Source of the DNA: JAKFEE01 sp036675815
GTDB lineage: Bacteria; Pseudomonadota; Alphaproteobacteria; Rhodospirillales; Magnetospirillaceae
Direction: 5' to 3'
NCBI GenBank assembly: GCA_036675815.1
Contig: JAKFEE010000002.1
Span: 1-50,367, forward strand
DNA length: 50,367 nucleotides
Shown: positions 7,941-15,382 of the stretch, piece after piece
Layout: each line of letters opens with the position of its first letter
Numbering within the stretch: the first letter of the stretch is position 1
Program-made: the position numbers and the translations under genes
Notes under the pieces: model-generated
Seen by the model: the letters and a program-made list of their open reading frames with translations, nothing else
The model's database searches: none
What the model was told of the DNA's origin: nothing

Positions 7941-8384
7941 GTGCGGGACCTGCCGTCCGCGGTCCTGTTCTCCTGCAACTGGAACGCCGTGCGCTCGCCG
8001 ATGGCCGAGGCGTTCATGAAGCACTTCCACGGGCACCACGTCTTCGTCGACTCGGTGGGGGTGCGCCAAGGCGACCTCGACCCCTTCGCCGTCGCCGTCA
8101 TGGACGAGGTCGGTATCGACCTGTCGCGCCACCGCCCCAAGACGTTCGACGATCTCGAAGACGAGAGCTTCGACGTCGTCGTCTCGCTGTCGCCGGAGGC
8201 CCAGCACAAGGCGGTGGAGCTCACCCGCACCTCGTCCTGTGAGGTCGAGTTCTGGCCGACCATGGACCCGACCGCGGTCGAGGGGAGCCGCGAGGTTCGC
8301 ATGCAGGCCTATCGTGAATTGCGCGACAGCATCCGTCGGCGGATCCTCGAACGCTTCCCACTACACCAGATGTCCGGTCCCTGA
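7941..8384 (+). CDS. Low-molecular-weight protein tyrosine phosphatase / ArsC-like protein
   Basis: 147 residues from a GTG start 3 nt after the previous stop. The N-terminal P-loop CNWNAVRSPMAEAF has the C-x5-R-S pattern of low-molecular-weight phosphatases and thioredoxin-type arsenate reductases. The general acid aspartate is probably in the FWPTMDPTA segment, matching the DP position of the phosphatases. The resolving cysteines of arsenate reductase are not evident, so phosphatase is the better reading; the substrate is unknown. Its position between UPF0262 and infA is a conserved alphaproteobacterial arrangement rather than an arsenic locus. Confidence 0.82.
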   Translation: MRDLPSAVLFSCNWNAVRSPMAEAFMKHFHGHHVFVDSVGVRQGDLDPFAVAVMDEVGIDLSRHRPKTFDDLEDESFDVVVSLSPEAQHKAVELTRTSSCEVEFWPTMDPTAVEGSREVRMQAYRELRDSIRRRILERFPLHQMSGP

Positions 8385-8462
8385 TGACCGGGCAGGAAAA
8401 GGCTTGACCGGGCAGGCGTTCAACCGCACTTATTCCCGCGTCCGACTGACGATGGGGCTTAA

Positions 8463-8681
8463 ATGGCGAAAGAAGATCTGATCGAGTTCTCCGGTACGGT
8501 TGTCGAACTTCTGCCCAATGCCATGTTCCGGGTCAAGCTCGACAACGAGCACGAAATCCTGGCGCACACCTCGGGCAAGATGCGCAAGAACCGCATCCGT
8601 GTGCTGGCCGGCGATCGCGTGAATGTCGAGATGACGCCGTACGACCTGACCAAGGGTCGCATTACCTTCCGCTTCAAGTAA
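8463..8681 (+). CDS. infA: Translation initiation factor IF-1
   Basis: 72 residues, exactly the usual size, forming a single S1/OB domain. The sequence starts MAKEDLIEFSGTVVELLPNA and contains the conserved FRVKLDNEHEILAHTSGKMR and KGRITFRFK ends. IF-1 binds the A site of the 30S subunit during initiation. It lies about 80 nt after the phosphatase-like gene; the A-rich stretch before the start may hold its own promoter. maf follows 7 nt later. Confidence 0.98.
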   Translation: MAKEDLIEFSGTVVELLPNAMFRVKLDNEHEILAHTSGKMRKNRIRVLAGDRVNVEMTPYDLTKGRITFRFK

Positions 8682-8688
8682 GCCTGCG

Positions 8689-9297
8689 GTGCCCGCTCCC
8701 AACTCCGGACAGCCGTGCCTGGTCCTCGCCTCGGCTTCGCCCCGCCGGCTTGATCTTCTGCATCAGATCGGATTCGCCCCCAATCGCGTCGATGCGGCGG
8801 ATGTCGACGAGACCCCGCTGAAGGGCGAACTGCCGGCGCCGCACGCCGCGCGCCTCGCCGCCGACAAGGCGCGTCTGGTCGCCGCCCGCAATCCCGGTTG
8901 CATCGTCGTCGCCGCCGACACCGTGGTCGCCTGCGGCCGGCGCATCCTGCCCAAGGCCGAGGATGTCGCGACGGCGCGGCGCTGCCTGGCGATGCTGTCG
9001 GGGCGTCGTCATCGCGTGCTCGGCGGCGTGTGCGTGATTTCTTCCGACGGCCGCGTCGCCCAGCGTCTGGTGACGACGGCCGTGACCTTCAAGCGGCTCG
9101 AGCGCGACGAGATCGAGGCCTATGTCGCCGGCGGCGAGTGGCATGGCAAGGCCGGCGGCTATGCCATCCAGGGCAAGGCTGCCGTCTTCGTCCGCCAACT
9201 CGGCGGCTCGTACTCCAACGTGGTCGGCCTGCCGCTGCACGAAACCTATCAACTGCTGCGCGGGCTCGGCTACCGTGGCGGCGATGCCGGCGCCTGA
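8689..9297 (+). CDS. maf: Maf-family nucleoside triphosphate pyrophosphatase
   Basis: 202 residues from a GTG. Maf proteins hydrolyse dTTP, UTP or modified nucleotides to monophosphates and limit their misuse. Visible family blocks are LVLASASPRRLDLL at the N-terminus, the VDETPLKGE loop, AADKARLV, IVVAADTVV with the catalytic aspartate, and the GGYAIQGKAAVFV then GSYSNVVGLPLHET closing motifs. The GGYAIQG form fits the YhdE (dTTP/UTP) branch. It overlaps the following RNase gene by 14 bp. Confidence 0.95.
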   Translation: MPAPNSGQPCLVLASASPRRLDLLHQIGFAPNRVDAADVDETPLKGELPAPHAARLAADKARLVAARNPGCIVVAADTVVACGRRILPKAEDVATARRCLAMLSGRRHRVLGGVCVISSDGRVAQRLVTTAVTFKRLERDEIEAYVAGGEWHGKAGGYAIQGKAAVFVRQLGGSYSNVVGLPLHETYQLLRGLGYRGGDAGA

Positions 9298-10576
9298 CAC
9301 GCTGATCTGCGCGGCGTCGCCGGGCGAGGCCCGCTTGGCCCTGCTGGCTGGCGATCTTCCCGTGGAACTGGCCGTGACGCGCGCCGGGCAGGCGTTGGGC
9401 GGCATCTGGCTGGGGCGCGTCAAGGCCAGCGGGCGCGGCGGCACCTTCGTCGACATCGGCCTGGAGCGGCCGGGTTGGCTGGCCGAGCCTGCCGCGGAAG
9501 GCGCCGCCCTGCTGGTCCAGGCCGTCGCCGAGCCGCGCGCCGACAAGGGGGCCGAACTCGTCACCGATCTCTCATTTACCGGCCGCCGGCTGGCGTTGTC
9601 GCCGATGCGCCCGGGCGTCGCCGTGTCGCGGCGCCTCGATGCGGCCGAACGGGTGCGCCTGACGGAGCTCGGCCGGATTCTGGCCGAGTCGGGCGAGGGT
9701 CTGGTGCTGCGCACCGCGGCGCAGGGCGCCACCGCCGAAAGCCTCAGGCAAGAGCTGGATGTCCTGCGGGCGCAGTGGCGGCGCATGCAGGCGACGAGCG
9801 GTGAGACGCGGCCGCCGGCCCTGCTGCTGGCGCCCGATGCCATCGCCCGGCTGCTGGCCGACCATCCGTCGGTGCGCCACCTGGTGGTCGATGACGCCGA
9901 AGCCTATGCCGCGCTGCGGCAGAGCCACCGCGACGTCCTGGTCGCGCAACGCCGCGACGTCGCCGAACGGATCGACGAGATTTTTGCCGAGGCGCTGCTG
10001 CCGCGCGTCTCGCTGCCCTGCGGTGGCACCTTGACCGTGGACGAGACGGCGGCGGCCGTGCTCGTCGACGTCGACGCCGGCGGTGCCGCGGCGGACGTCG
10101 CCAATGCCGAGGCCGTTGCCGAAGTGGCGCGCCTGCTGCGGCTGCGCAATCTGTGCGGCCATATCCTGGTCGACCTGATCCCCGGCAAGAACCGGCGGCG
10201 GCGCGAGCAGCTCCTCGCCGCGCTGCGCCTGGCGGTGGCGGACGATCCGACGCCCACCCATGTGGTGGGAATGACGCCGTTGGGCATGATCGAGCTGACG
10301 CGCCAGCGGCGGCGGCCGTCGCTGGCCGAGACCATGTGCGAGCGGCGGCTGGAGGTCTCGGCGGAGACGGCGGCGCTGACGGCCTTGCGCGCCGTCCTGC
10401 GCGAGGCGGCGGCGCGACCTGGAGCGGTGCGGCTGACGGTGGCTTCCGACGTGGCGGCGGCGTTGGCGCGCCTGCCGGCGGCGATGGCCGAGACCCGGCG
10501 TCGCCTGGTGCGGCCGCTGACGGTGGTCGCCGAGGACGGCCGCCCGCGCGAGCGCCATGACATCAGCATCGGTTGA
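9284..10576 (+). CDS. Short ribonuclease G/E family protein
   Basis: 430 residues. The S1-like N-terminal part has LGGIWLGRVKASGRGGTFVD, and the catalytic core keeps the two metal-binding aspartates in LVDVDAGG and ILVDLIPGKN, matching D303 and D346 of E. coli RNase E. It should cleave single-stranded AU-rich RNA. It is shorter than RNase G (about 490). In the place of the CPxC zinc-link there is only TMCERRLEVS with a single cysteine, so the tetramer-forming zinc link appears lost. The ATG at 9284 lies inside the end of maf; yacG follows after 3 nt. Confidence 0.9.
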   Translation: MPAPDTLICAASPGEARLALLAGDLPVELAVTRAGQALGGIWLGRVKASGRGGTFVDIGLERPGWLAEPAAEGAALLVQAVAEPRADKGAELVTDLSFTGRRLALSPMRPGVAVSRRLDAAERVRLTELGRILAESGEGLVLRTAAQGATAESLRQELDVLRAQWRRMQATSGETRPPALLLAPDAIARLLADHPSVRHLVVDDAEAYAALRQSHRDVLVAQRRDVAERIDEIFAEALLPRVSLPCGGTLTVDETAAAVLVDVDAGGAAADVANAEAVAEVARLLRLRNLCGHILVDLIPGKNRRRREQLLAALRLAVADDPTPTHVVGMTPLGMIELTRQRRRPSLAETMCERRLEVSAETAALTALRAVLREAAARPGAVRLTVASDVAAALARLPAAMAETRRRLVRPLTVVAEDGRPRERHDISIG

Positions 10577-10579
10577 GGC

Positions 10580-10753
10580 ATGAGCACGAAGAAGAAAGCC
10601 AAGTGCCCCGTGTGCGGCAAGCCGAGCGTCGAGCGCTTCCGGCCGTTCTGTTCGTCGCGCTGCGCCGATGTCGACCTCAACCGCTGGCTCGGCGGCGTCT
10701 ATGCCATTCCCGCCGAGGAGAGGCCGGCCAATGACGACGGCGACGAGGCTTGA
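10580..10753 (+). CDS. yacG: DNA gyrase inhibitor YacG-type zinc protein
   Basis: 57 residues, starting MSTKKKAKCPVCGKPSVERF. The four zinc ligands are the CPVC pair (C9, C12) and the CSSRC pair, followed by the typical ADVDLNRWL and the short acidic tail. YacG members bind GyrB and inhibit gyrase in E. coli. The start lies 3 nt after the RNase stop and completes the infA-maf-RNase-yacG operon. Confidence 0.95.
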   Translation: MSTKKKAKCPVCGKPSVERFRPFCSSRCADVDLNRWLGGVYAIPAEERPANDDGDEA

Positions 10754-10760
10754 CCAGAAT

Positions 10761-10817
10761 TGGAGCGCGGAGCTCCAGCTCCGCAAACGCGGGGCGGACC
10801 TGGAGGTCCGCGCTCCA
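10761..10817. repeat. Two-hairpin palindromic repeat, copy 2
   Basis: Left hairpin GCGGAGCTCCAGCTCCGC and right hairpin GCGGACCTGGAGGTCCGC. The right arm carries a G-C to C-G swap on both sides of its stem relative to other copies, so each hairpin is perfect although the two arms are no longer exact inverted repeats of one another. It starts 8 nt after the yacG stop. Confidence 0.88.
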
Positions 10818-10898
10818 GCTCGGCGCGGCGCCGGCGGGGCGATTGGCGCTTGCGTCTCCCGGCTGGCTGTGGCATATAGCGCGCCTTCACCACGGTAT

Positions 10899-10973
<75 letters not shown>

Positions 10974-11308
10974 TCCTTTTCCAGCATGTCCGCGGCTCTC
11001 GGCCCTCAAGCCCACCCAACGAAGATCCGGCAGAAACCAGGTGCCCAGGACCGCTGGGTGCTACAGGTGCGGCGGTTTCATTTCGAAAGCGCCGTCGGTA
11101 TGAGCCGTTCCGGTTGTTCTCTTGACCTGGGTTATGAGTGATGCACATATGGGTGCACAGGCTTGCAGAGGTGAGAACGGCCTCCTCACGCGCCACATGG
11201 CCCGGGTCGTGTGGCAAAGTAGCCCCGTAAGGGATGAAGAGATCCGGAGTTGGGCAGCCCGGCTCAAGCCAAATCGCTAGGGGCTTCGTCGTGAGAGCGG
11301 CGAGGCCC
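10974..11308. other. Gene-poor stretch after tRNA-Thr
   Basis: About 335 bp with no reading frame I can recognise. A possible promoter is TTGACC at 11122 with ACATAT 17 nt later, overlapping a TGCAC/GTGCA inverted repeat around 11141-11156. Minus-strand frames give short peptides without family features. Its position between a tRNA and a broken nuclease-like gene hints at an eroded insertion, but no direct repeat of the tRNA 3' end was found. Confidence 0.35.
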
Positions 11309-11705
11309 TTAGTGATTCCTGGCCCTCTTCAGGTAACCCTTGGCGAGCCGGTTCTGTACTTTTTTTTCAGAGATCGGGTAGAAGGAGGAGACGAGGTACC
11401 GCCCCGCCTCGTCACGCTCGACTTGAACGGCGACGAGTAGGCACCCTCCCAGTGCCGCCACACCGGCGATGATTTCGATCTTCCCGATTCCTAAAGTCAT
11501 CACCAATATAGAGCGGATTAGCCAGGACGGCGGCCACATGCGGCAGGCACGCGGCATAGTCCTCGGGGTGGTTTCGCGCCGCATGGGTCTGATGTGCTGG
11601 CGTCAACACCGCCTCGCCAGGATCCAGCTCCAAACCGAGGGTCTTGTTGATGATGCCGGTCGGAAGGGCGCCGAGCCGAAGGGTGATGTGTGGTCTACGA
11701 GCCAT
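11309..11705 (-). pseudogene. Frameshifted PBECR-type (RelE/EndoU-like) nuclease domain
   Basis: Two overlapping minus-strand frames together read as one small protein. The first (11705 down to about 11496) gives LGLELDPGEAVLTPAHQTH, then NHPEDYAACLPHVAAVLANP and LYIGDDF. The second (from about 11495 down to 11309) gives GKIEIIAGVAALGGCLLVAV, then VSSFYPISEKKVQNRLAKGY. This order, with a histidine-rich RNHPED helix, an LANPLYIG strand and a terminal FYPIS-x-x-KVQNRL, resembles the phage-associated PBECR nuclease fold (closest in my memory to PBECR3). A single indel in the GAATCGGGAAG region (11484-11496) would join them. Either a true pseudogene or an assembly error; the first ATG overlaps the kinase stop by 11 bp. 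Confidence 0.5.
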
Positions 11706-12819
11706 GATCCGGCGGCTGAGGTTCGGGCGTATCGGTGGGCGACATGGCGATCGAGAAGCACGAGCCCTTGCCGGGGCTCGAGCTGGCGGTGATGCGATGG
11801 CCGAGAACCCGTGCCAGCCGCTCGACGATGGGCAAGCCCAGGCCCAGGCCGAGGCGGCTGTCGCGCGAGGGGTTGCCGACCTGGTAAAACTCTTCGAAGA
11901 TCAGCCTGAGCTTGTCGGGCTCGATGCCGACGCCGGTGTCGTAGACGGCGATCACGCATCCCTCGCCGCGTCGTCGTGCGCCGATCAACACCTTGCCGCG
12001 CTCGGTATAGCGGATGGCGTTCGTCACCAGGTTGCGCAGGATTCGTGTCAGCAGCATGGGATCGCTGTCGACGACGAGCGAGGTTGGCGCGACCTTCAGC
12101 GCCAGCCCCTTGGTCTCGGCCTGCGGCGCCATCTCGATGGCGAGATCGGCGAGCAGGGGGGCCAAGGCCATGCGCTGCTTCCGCCACGGCACCAGCCCGA
12201 CGTCGAGCTTGGCGATGTCGAGGATCGAATCCAGCAACTGTCCCATGCGGTCGACCGAGATGCGCAGGTGACGCAGGGCCACGAGCGATTGCGGGCGCAC
12301 GTTGGGGTCGCCGTCGACGACCGAGGCGAACAGCGAGATGGACTGCAGCGGTTGCCTGAGGTCATGACTGACGGCGGCGATGAGGCGCGATTTGGACCGT
12401 GAAGCGCTTTCGGCCAGGGTGCGCCCGCGCTCGGCCTCGTCGCGCAGCCGCTGCTGCTCGGTGATGTCGCGGGCACAGACGGTGAGTGCCGCTTCCCCCT
12501 GCCAGGTGACCCCGGCACCGGCCACCGACACCGTGATCTCGCTGCCGTCGCGCCGAATCCACACCTGTTCCATGACCGGGTTTTGACGGCCGGTCGCGAA
12601 GGCGAAGGCAATCCGCTCGGTCACCGTCGCGTGGAGATCCTCGCGGACGAACGACAGCGGCGACAGGCCCAACAGGTCCTCGGGTTTGGCGAAACCGACG
12701 AGCGTCGCGGCAGCCCGGTTGGCGAAGACGATCTTGTTCTCGCACGCCACGAGGATCGCATCGGGGCTGAGCTCGATGAGTTGCTCGTAGGGAGTTCGCA
12801 CGTCCGCTGCCATGTTCAT
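11695..12819 (-). CDS. PAS-domain sensor histidine kinase
   Basis: About 374 residues from the ATG at 12819; a TTG at 12879 would add 20. A PAS domain occupies the first ~120 residues (LSPDAILVACENKIVFANRA to the VCARDITEQQRLRDEAERG linker). The HisKA box is AAVSHDLRQPLQSISLFASV with the phosphorylated histidine, and the ATPase domain has NLVTNAIRYTERG, VYDTGVGI and GLGLGLPIVERL. No membrane segment is visible, so the sensor is cytoplasmic. The HDLRQPLQ box is typical of HK/RR hybrids and regulators paired with orphan response regulators; no receiver gene is adjacent. Cognate signal unknown. Confidence 0.9.
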   Translation of the reverse strand: MNMAADVRTPYEQLIELSPDAILVACENKIVFANRAAATLVGFAKPEDLLGLSPLSFVREDLHATVTERIAFAFATGRQNPVMEQVWIRRDGSEITVSVAGAGVTWQGEAALTVCARDITEQQRLRDEAERGRTLAESASRSKSRLIAAVSHDLRQPLQSISLFASVVDGDPNVRPQSLVALRHLRISVDRMGQLLDSILDIAKLDVGLVPWRKQRMALAPLLADLAIEMAPQAETKGLALKVAPTSLVVDSDPMLLTRILRNLVTNAIRYTERGKVLIGARRRGEGCVIAVYDTGVGIEPDKLRLIFEEFYQVGNPSRDSRLGLGLGLPIVERLARVLGHRITASSSPGKGSCFSIAMSPTDTPEPQPPDHGS

Positions 12820-12940
12820 CCGCTCGGACCGCCAGCGCGTAAACTCCTGATCTTGGGCCTTGTTTGTGCCGTTCGGCAAGAATCAATCGGCGGCGGGACC
12901 GACGCATGTCGCCCCCACCGATGCGCGCTCAAATTTGCGC

Positions 12941-12960
12941 GTCCCCCTGGCGGGTGACAG
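12941..12960 (+). promoter_or_regulatory. Candidate operator/promoter motif upstream of the phenylacetate-CoA ligase gene
   Basis: GTCCCCCTGGCGGGTGACAG is an imperfect inverted repeat (GTC-CCC ... GGG-TGAC) ending 57 nt before the ligase ATG. A close relative lies at 15310-15329, 53 nt before the molybdopterin oxidoreductase. The shared TGACAG end could double as a -35 element. Confidence 0.5.
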
Positions 12961-13017
12961 ACGCCTCCGCCGACGGCTGGCAGAATCATGGTCAAAATGC
13001 CCGAGGAGGCGACGTCC

Positions 13018-14337
13018 ATGACGGTCCAAGCGGCCCAGCCCTACAAGTTCCAGCCCGAGCAGGAGACCATGCCGCGTGAGCGGATTCAGGCGCTGCAGCT
13101 CGAACGCCTGAAGCGTACCTTGCGCCACGCCTATGACAACGTGCCGCACCATAGGCGCCGGTTCGACGAGCAGGGCGTGCACCCGGACGATCTGAAAGAG
13201 CTGTCGGACCTGTCGCGGTTTCCGTTCACGGTCAAGATCGACCTGCGCGACAACTATCCCTTCGGCCTGTTCGCGGTGCCGCGTACGCGGGTCGTGCGCC
13301 TGCATGCGTCGTCGGGGACCACCGGCAAGCCCACCGTGGTCGGCTACACCCGCGGCGATCTCGACACTTGGGCCGATCTGGCGGCGCGGACCATGGCCGC
13401 CAACGGGGCGCAGCCGGGAGAGGTCGCCCATAACGCCTATGGCTATGGCCTGTTCACTGGCGGCCTCGGCTATCACTACGGCGCCGAGCGGCTGGGTTGC
13501 ACGGTCACGCCGATGTCGGGCGGCAACACCGAGAAGCAGATCCAGCTGATCCAGGATCTCGGCGCCAGCGTGCTGTGCTGCACGCCGTCCTATGCGCTGA
13601 ACATCGCCGAGGTGGCCGAGAAGGAGGGCGTCGACCTGCGCTCAGGCCCGTTGCGCATCGCCGTGTTCGGCGCCGAGCCGTGGTCCGAGGCCATGCGTGA
13701 GGAGATCGACCGCCGCCTCGGCCTGCGCGCCATGGACACCTATGGCCTGTCGGAGATCATGGGGCCGGGCGTCGCCGCCGAATGCGAGCATCGCTGCGGC
13801 CTGCATGGCTGGGAGGATCATTTCCTGTTCGAGATCCTCGACCCCGACACGCTGCGGCCGGTGGCGCCGGGCGAACTGGGCGAACTGGTCATCACCACGC
13901 TGACCAAGGAGGCGCTGCCGATGGTGCGCTACCGCACCCGCGACATCACCCGTGCCAATTACGACCGCTGCGCCTGCGGCCGCACCCATCTGCGGCTGAT
14001 GCGCATCACCGGGCGCGACGACGACATGCTGATCATCCGCGGCGTCAACGTCTATCCGAGCCAGGTCGAGGCGGTGCTGGTCGGCTTCCCCGACGTGTCG
14101 CCGCACTATCAACTGGTGGTCCGCCGCGAGGGCGCCCTCGACCATCTGGCCGTCGAGGTCGAAGCCAACCCGCTGCTGCCGGACTACGATTTCGCCCGCG
14201 TCGCCCAGGCGGTGCGCCATCACATCAAGAGCCTGATCGGCGTCACCTGCGAGGTCGCCCTCAAACGGCCGGGCGAGATCCCGCGCTCGCTGGGCAAGGC
14301 GGTGCGCGTGCGCGACCTGCGGCCGAAGGGGGGCTGA
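13018..14337 (+). CDS. paaK: Phenylacetate-CoA ligase (AMP-forming)
   Basis: 439 residues from the ATG at 13018, which has a GAGGAGG ribosome site 8 nt upstream and is preferred over 12988. It activates phenylacetate to phenylacetyl-CoA with ATP and CoA. The adenylate-forming P-loop is SSGTTGKPTV (98-107); MDTYGLSEIMGPG is the A5 motif, and YRTRDIT, GRDDDMLIIRGVNVYP and the lysine in IPRSLGKAVRV complete the domain. This fits the PaaK/PadJ group. It lies next to a LuxR-type regulator and a molybdopterin oxidoreductase rather than the aerobic paa ring-epoxidase genes, which fits use in an anaerobic or arylacetate-side-chain pathway. Confidence 0.93.
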   Translation: MTVQAAQPYKFQPEQETMPRERIQALQLERLKRTLRHAYDNVPHHRRRFDEQGVHPDDLKELSDLSRFPFTVKIDLRDNYPFGLFAVPRTRVVRLHASSGTTGKPTVVGYTRGDLDTWADLAARTMAANGAQPGEVAHNAYGYGLFTGGLGYHYGAERLGCTVTPMSGGNTEKQIQLIQDLGASVLCCTPSYALNIAEVAEKEGVDLRSGPLRIAVFGAEPWSEAMREEIDRRLGLRAMDTYGLSEIMGPGVAAECEHRCGLHGWEDHFLFEILDPDTLRPVAPGELGELVITTLTKEALPMVRYRTRDITRANYDRCACGRTHLRLMRITGRDDDMLIIRGVNVYPSQVEAVLVGFPDVSPHYQLVVRREGALDHLAVEVEANPLLPDYDFARVAQAVRHHIKSLIGVTCEVALKRPGEIPRSLGKAVRVRDLRPKGG

Positions 14338-14361
14338 GGCGAAGAAGAGGGACGGCTCTTA

Positions 14362-14477
14362 GGCCCTCTCCCGCTTGCGGGAGAGGGAGGGGACCCGCGC
14401 AGCGGGGAGGGTGAGGGAAGCGCTCCGGCGGCGCGGCGCCACCCTCACCCCGACCCTCTCCCGCCAGCGGGAGAGGG
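14362..14477. repeat. REP-like repeat pair (CCCTCTCCCGC hairpin family)
   Basis: Two copies of CCCTCTCCCGC-tt/ca-GCGGGAGAGGG lie in inverted orientation, each flanked by GAGGGTGAGGG or its complement CCCTCACCC. They fill the gap between the converging ligase and LuxR-type genes. The same hairpin is found at 35668, 44362 and 48834. Confidence 0.8.
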
Positions 14478-14492
14478 GGACATGGACCGCGC

Positions 14493-15269
14493 CTACGCCG
14501 CGGCGGTGGCGGCCGACAGGCACAGAGCGAACAGCTCGTGCTGGCTGCTGATGCCGAGCTTGCCATAGGCGCGTTTGCGGTAGGTGGCGACCGAGCTCTG
14601 GGCGATGGCGAGGTCGAGGCCGATGGCCTCGGCCGAGTAGCCGCAGACGGTGCGGGCGCACACCGCCAGCTCGCGCGGGGTCAGGCGCGCCGCCTTGCTG
14701 GCCAGCAGGCGCTGGACTTCGCCCAGTTTCGGCGGCACGGGCGCGGCGCCGGCGCCTTTGGACAAAGAACGGTGGCGCAGCAGGCCTTGCGACAGCACCG
14801 GGCTGACGGCGGCGAGATTGTCGATCTCGGCCTCGCTGAACTCATCGCCGGCGCGCTTGTAGAAATTGAGATAGACGCCGCCGTCGAGCACCGACAGCTT
14901 GGCCCCCAGCCGCGGCCGGTCGAAGAACACGCGCCGGTAGGAGTCGTCCTCGATCTGCTCGCAACGCACCAGGCCGCTGCGCGATTCGGCGCGGCGCAGG
15001 CGCACCAGGCCCAGGTCGTGCTCGAAGTAGCGGCCCTCGACATAGCGCCGGCACAGCGTTGCTGTCAGCTCCGGCTGCGCGCGGTGCCAGGAGAAGAGGC
15101 AGCCGTCGGCGCCGCCGCCGTTCCAGGCAAAGACGGTGAATTGGTCGATCGCTGCCGTCGCCGTCACCAACTCGGCCAGCCGCTCGTCGAAGCGGCTGGC
15201 GCCGATGCTGCCGATCACGCCGGCCAGCCGGGGCATCAGCATGCGGTCCCGGTCCCTCTCTTCGTGCAT
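14493..15269 (-). CDS. LuxR-type transcriptional regulator
   Basis: 258 residues from the ATG at 15269, which has a GGGGAG site 7 nt upstream. The C-terminal HTH (about residues 195-250) reads RLTPRELAVCARTVCGYSAE then IGLDLAIAQSSVATYRKRAY, a LuxR/FixJ-type DNA-binding domain with GKLGISSQHELFAL. The N-terminal ~180 residues show no receiver aspartate pattern and no clear autoinducer-binding signature, so the signal is unknown; an aromatic CoA ester is possible but not shown. It is divergent from the molybdopterin oxidoreductase gene and convergent with the phenylacetate-CoA ligase gene, so it is the obvious candidate regulator of both. Confidence 0.85.
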   Translation of the reverse strand: MHEERDRDRMLMPRLAGVIGSIGASRFDERLAELVTATAAIDQFTVFAWNGGGADGCLFSWHRAQPELTATLCRRYVEGRYFEHDLGLVRLRRAESRSGLVRCEQIEDDSYRRVFFDRPRLGAKLSVLDGGVYLNFYKRAGDEFSEAEIDNLAAVSPVLSQGLLRHRSLSKGAGAAPVPPKLGEVQRLLASKAARLTPRELAVCARTVCGYSAEAIGLDLAIAQSSVATYRKRAYGKLGISSQHELFALCLSAATAAA

Positions 15270-15309
15270 GGCGCTTCTCCCCGTCGCCACGTTTCCGCCA
15301 GCATACCCC

Positions 15310-15329
15310 GTCCCCTCGCAGGGTGACAG
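15310..15329 (+). promoter_or_regulatory. Candidate operator/promoter motif upstream of the oxidoreductase gene
   Basis: GTCCCCTCGCAGGGTGACAG, an imperfect inverted repeat in the LuxR-oxidoreductase divergent gap. It matches the motif before the ligase gene at 16 of 20 aligned positions and lies at almost the same distance from its gene start. Confidence 0.5.
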
Positions 15330-15382
15330 ACCCCACGCGCCGGCTTCGGCGACAATAAAGCGGGTGAAGACAGGAGGGGTCA

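Noticed and set aside
7941..8384. Second arsenate reductase
   Set aside because: The P-loop is shared, but the extra redox cysteines are not visible and the gene sits in a conserved infA-hisD block, so a phosphatase-like call is better supported.
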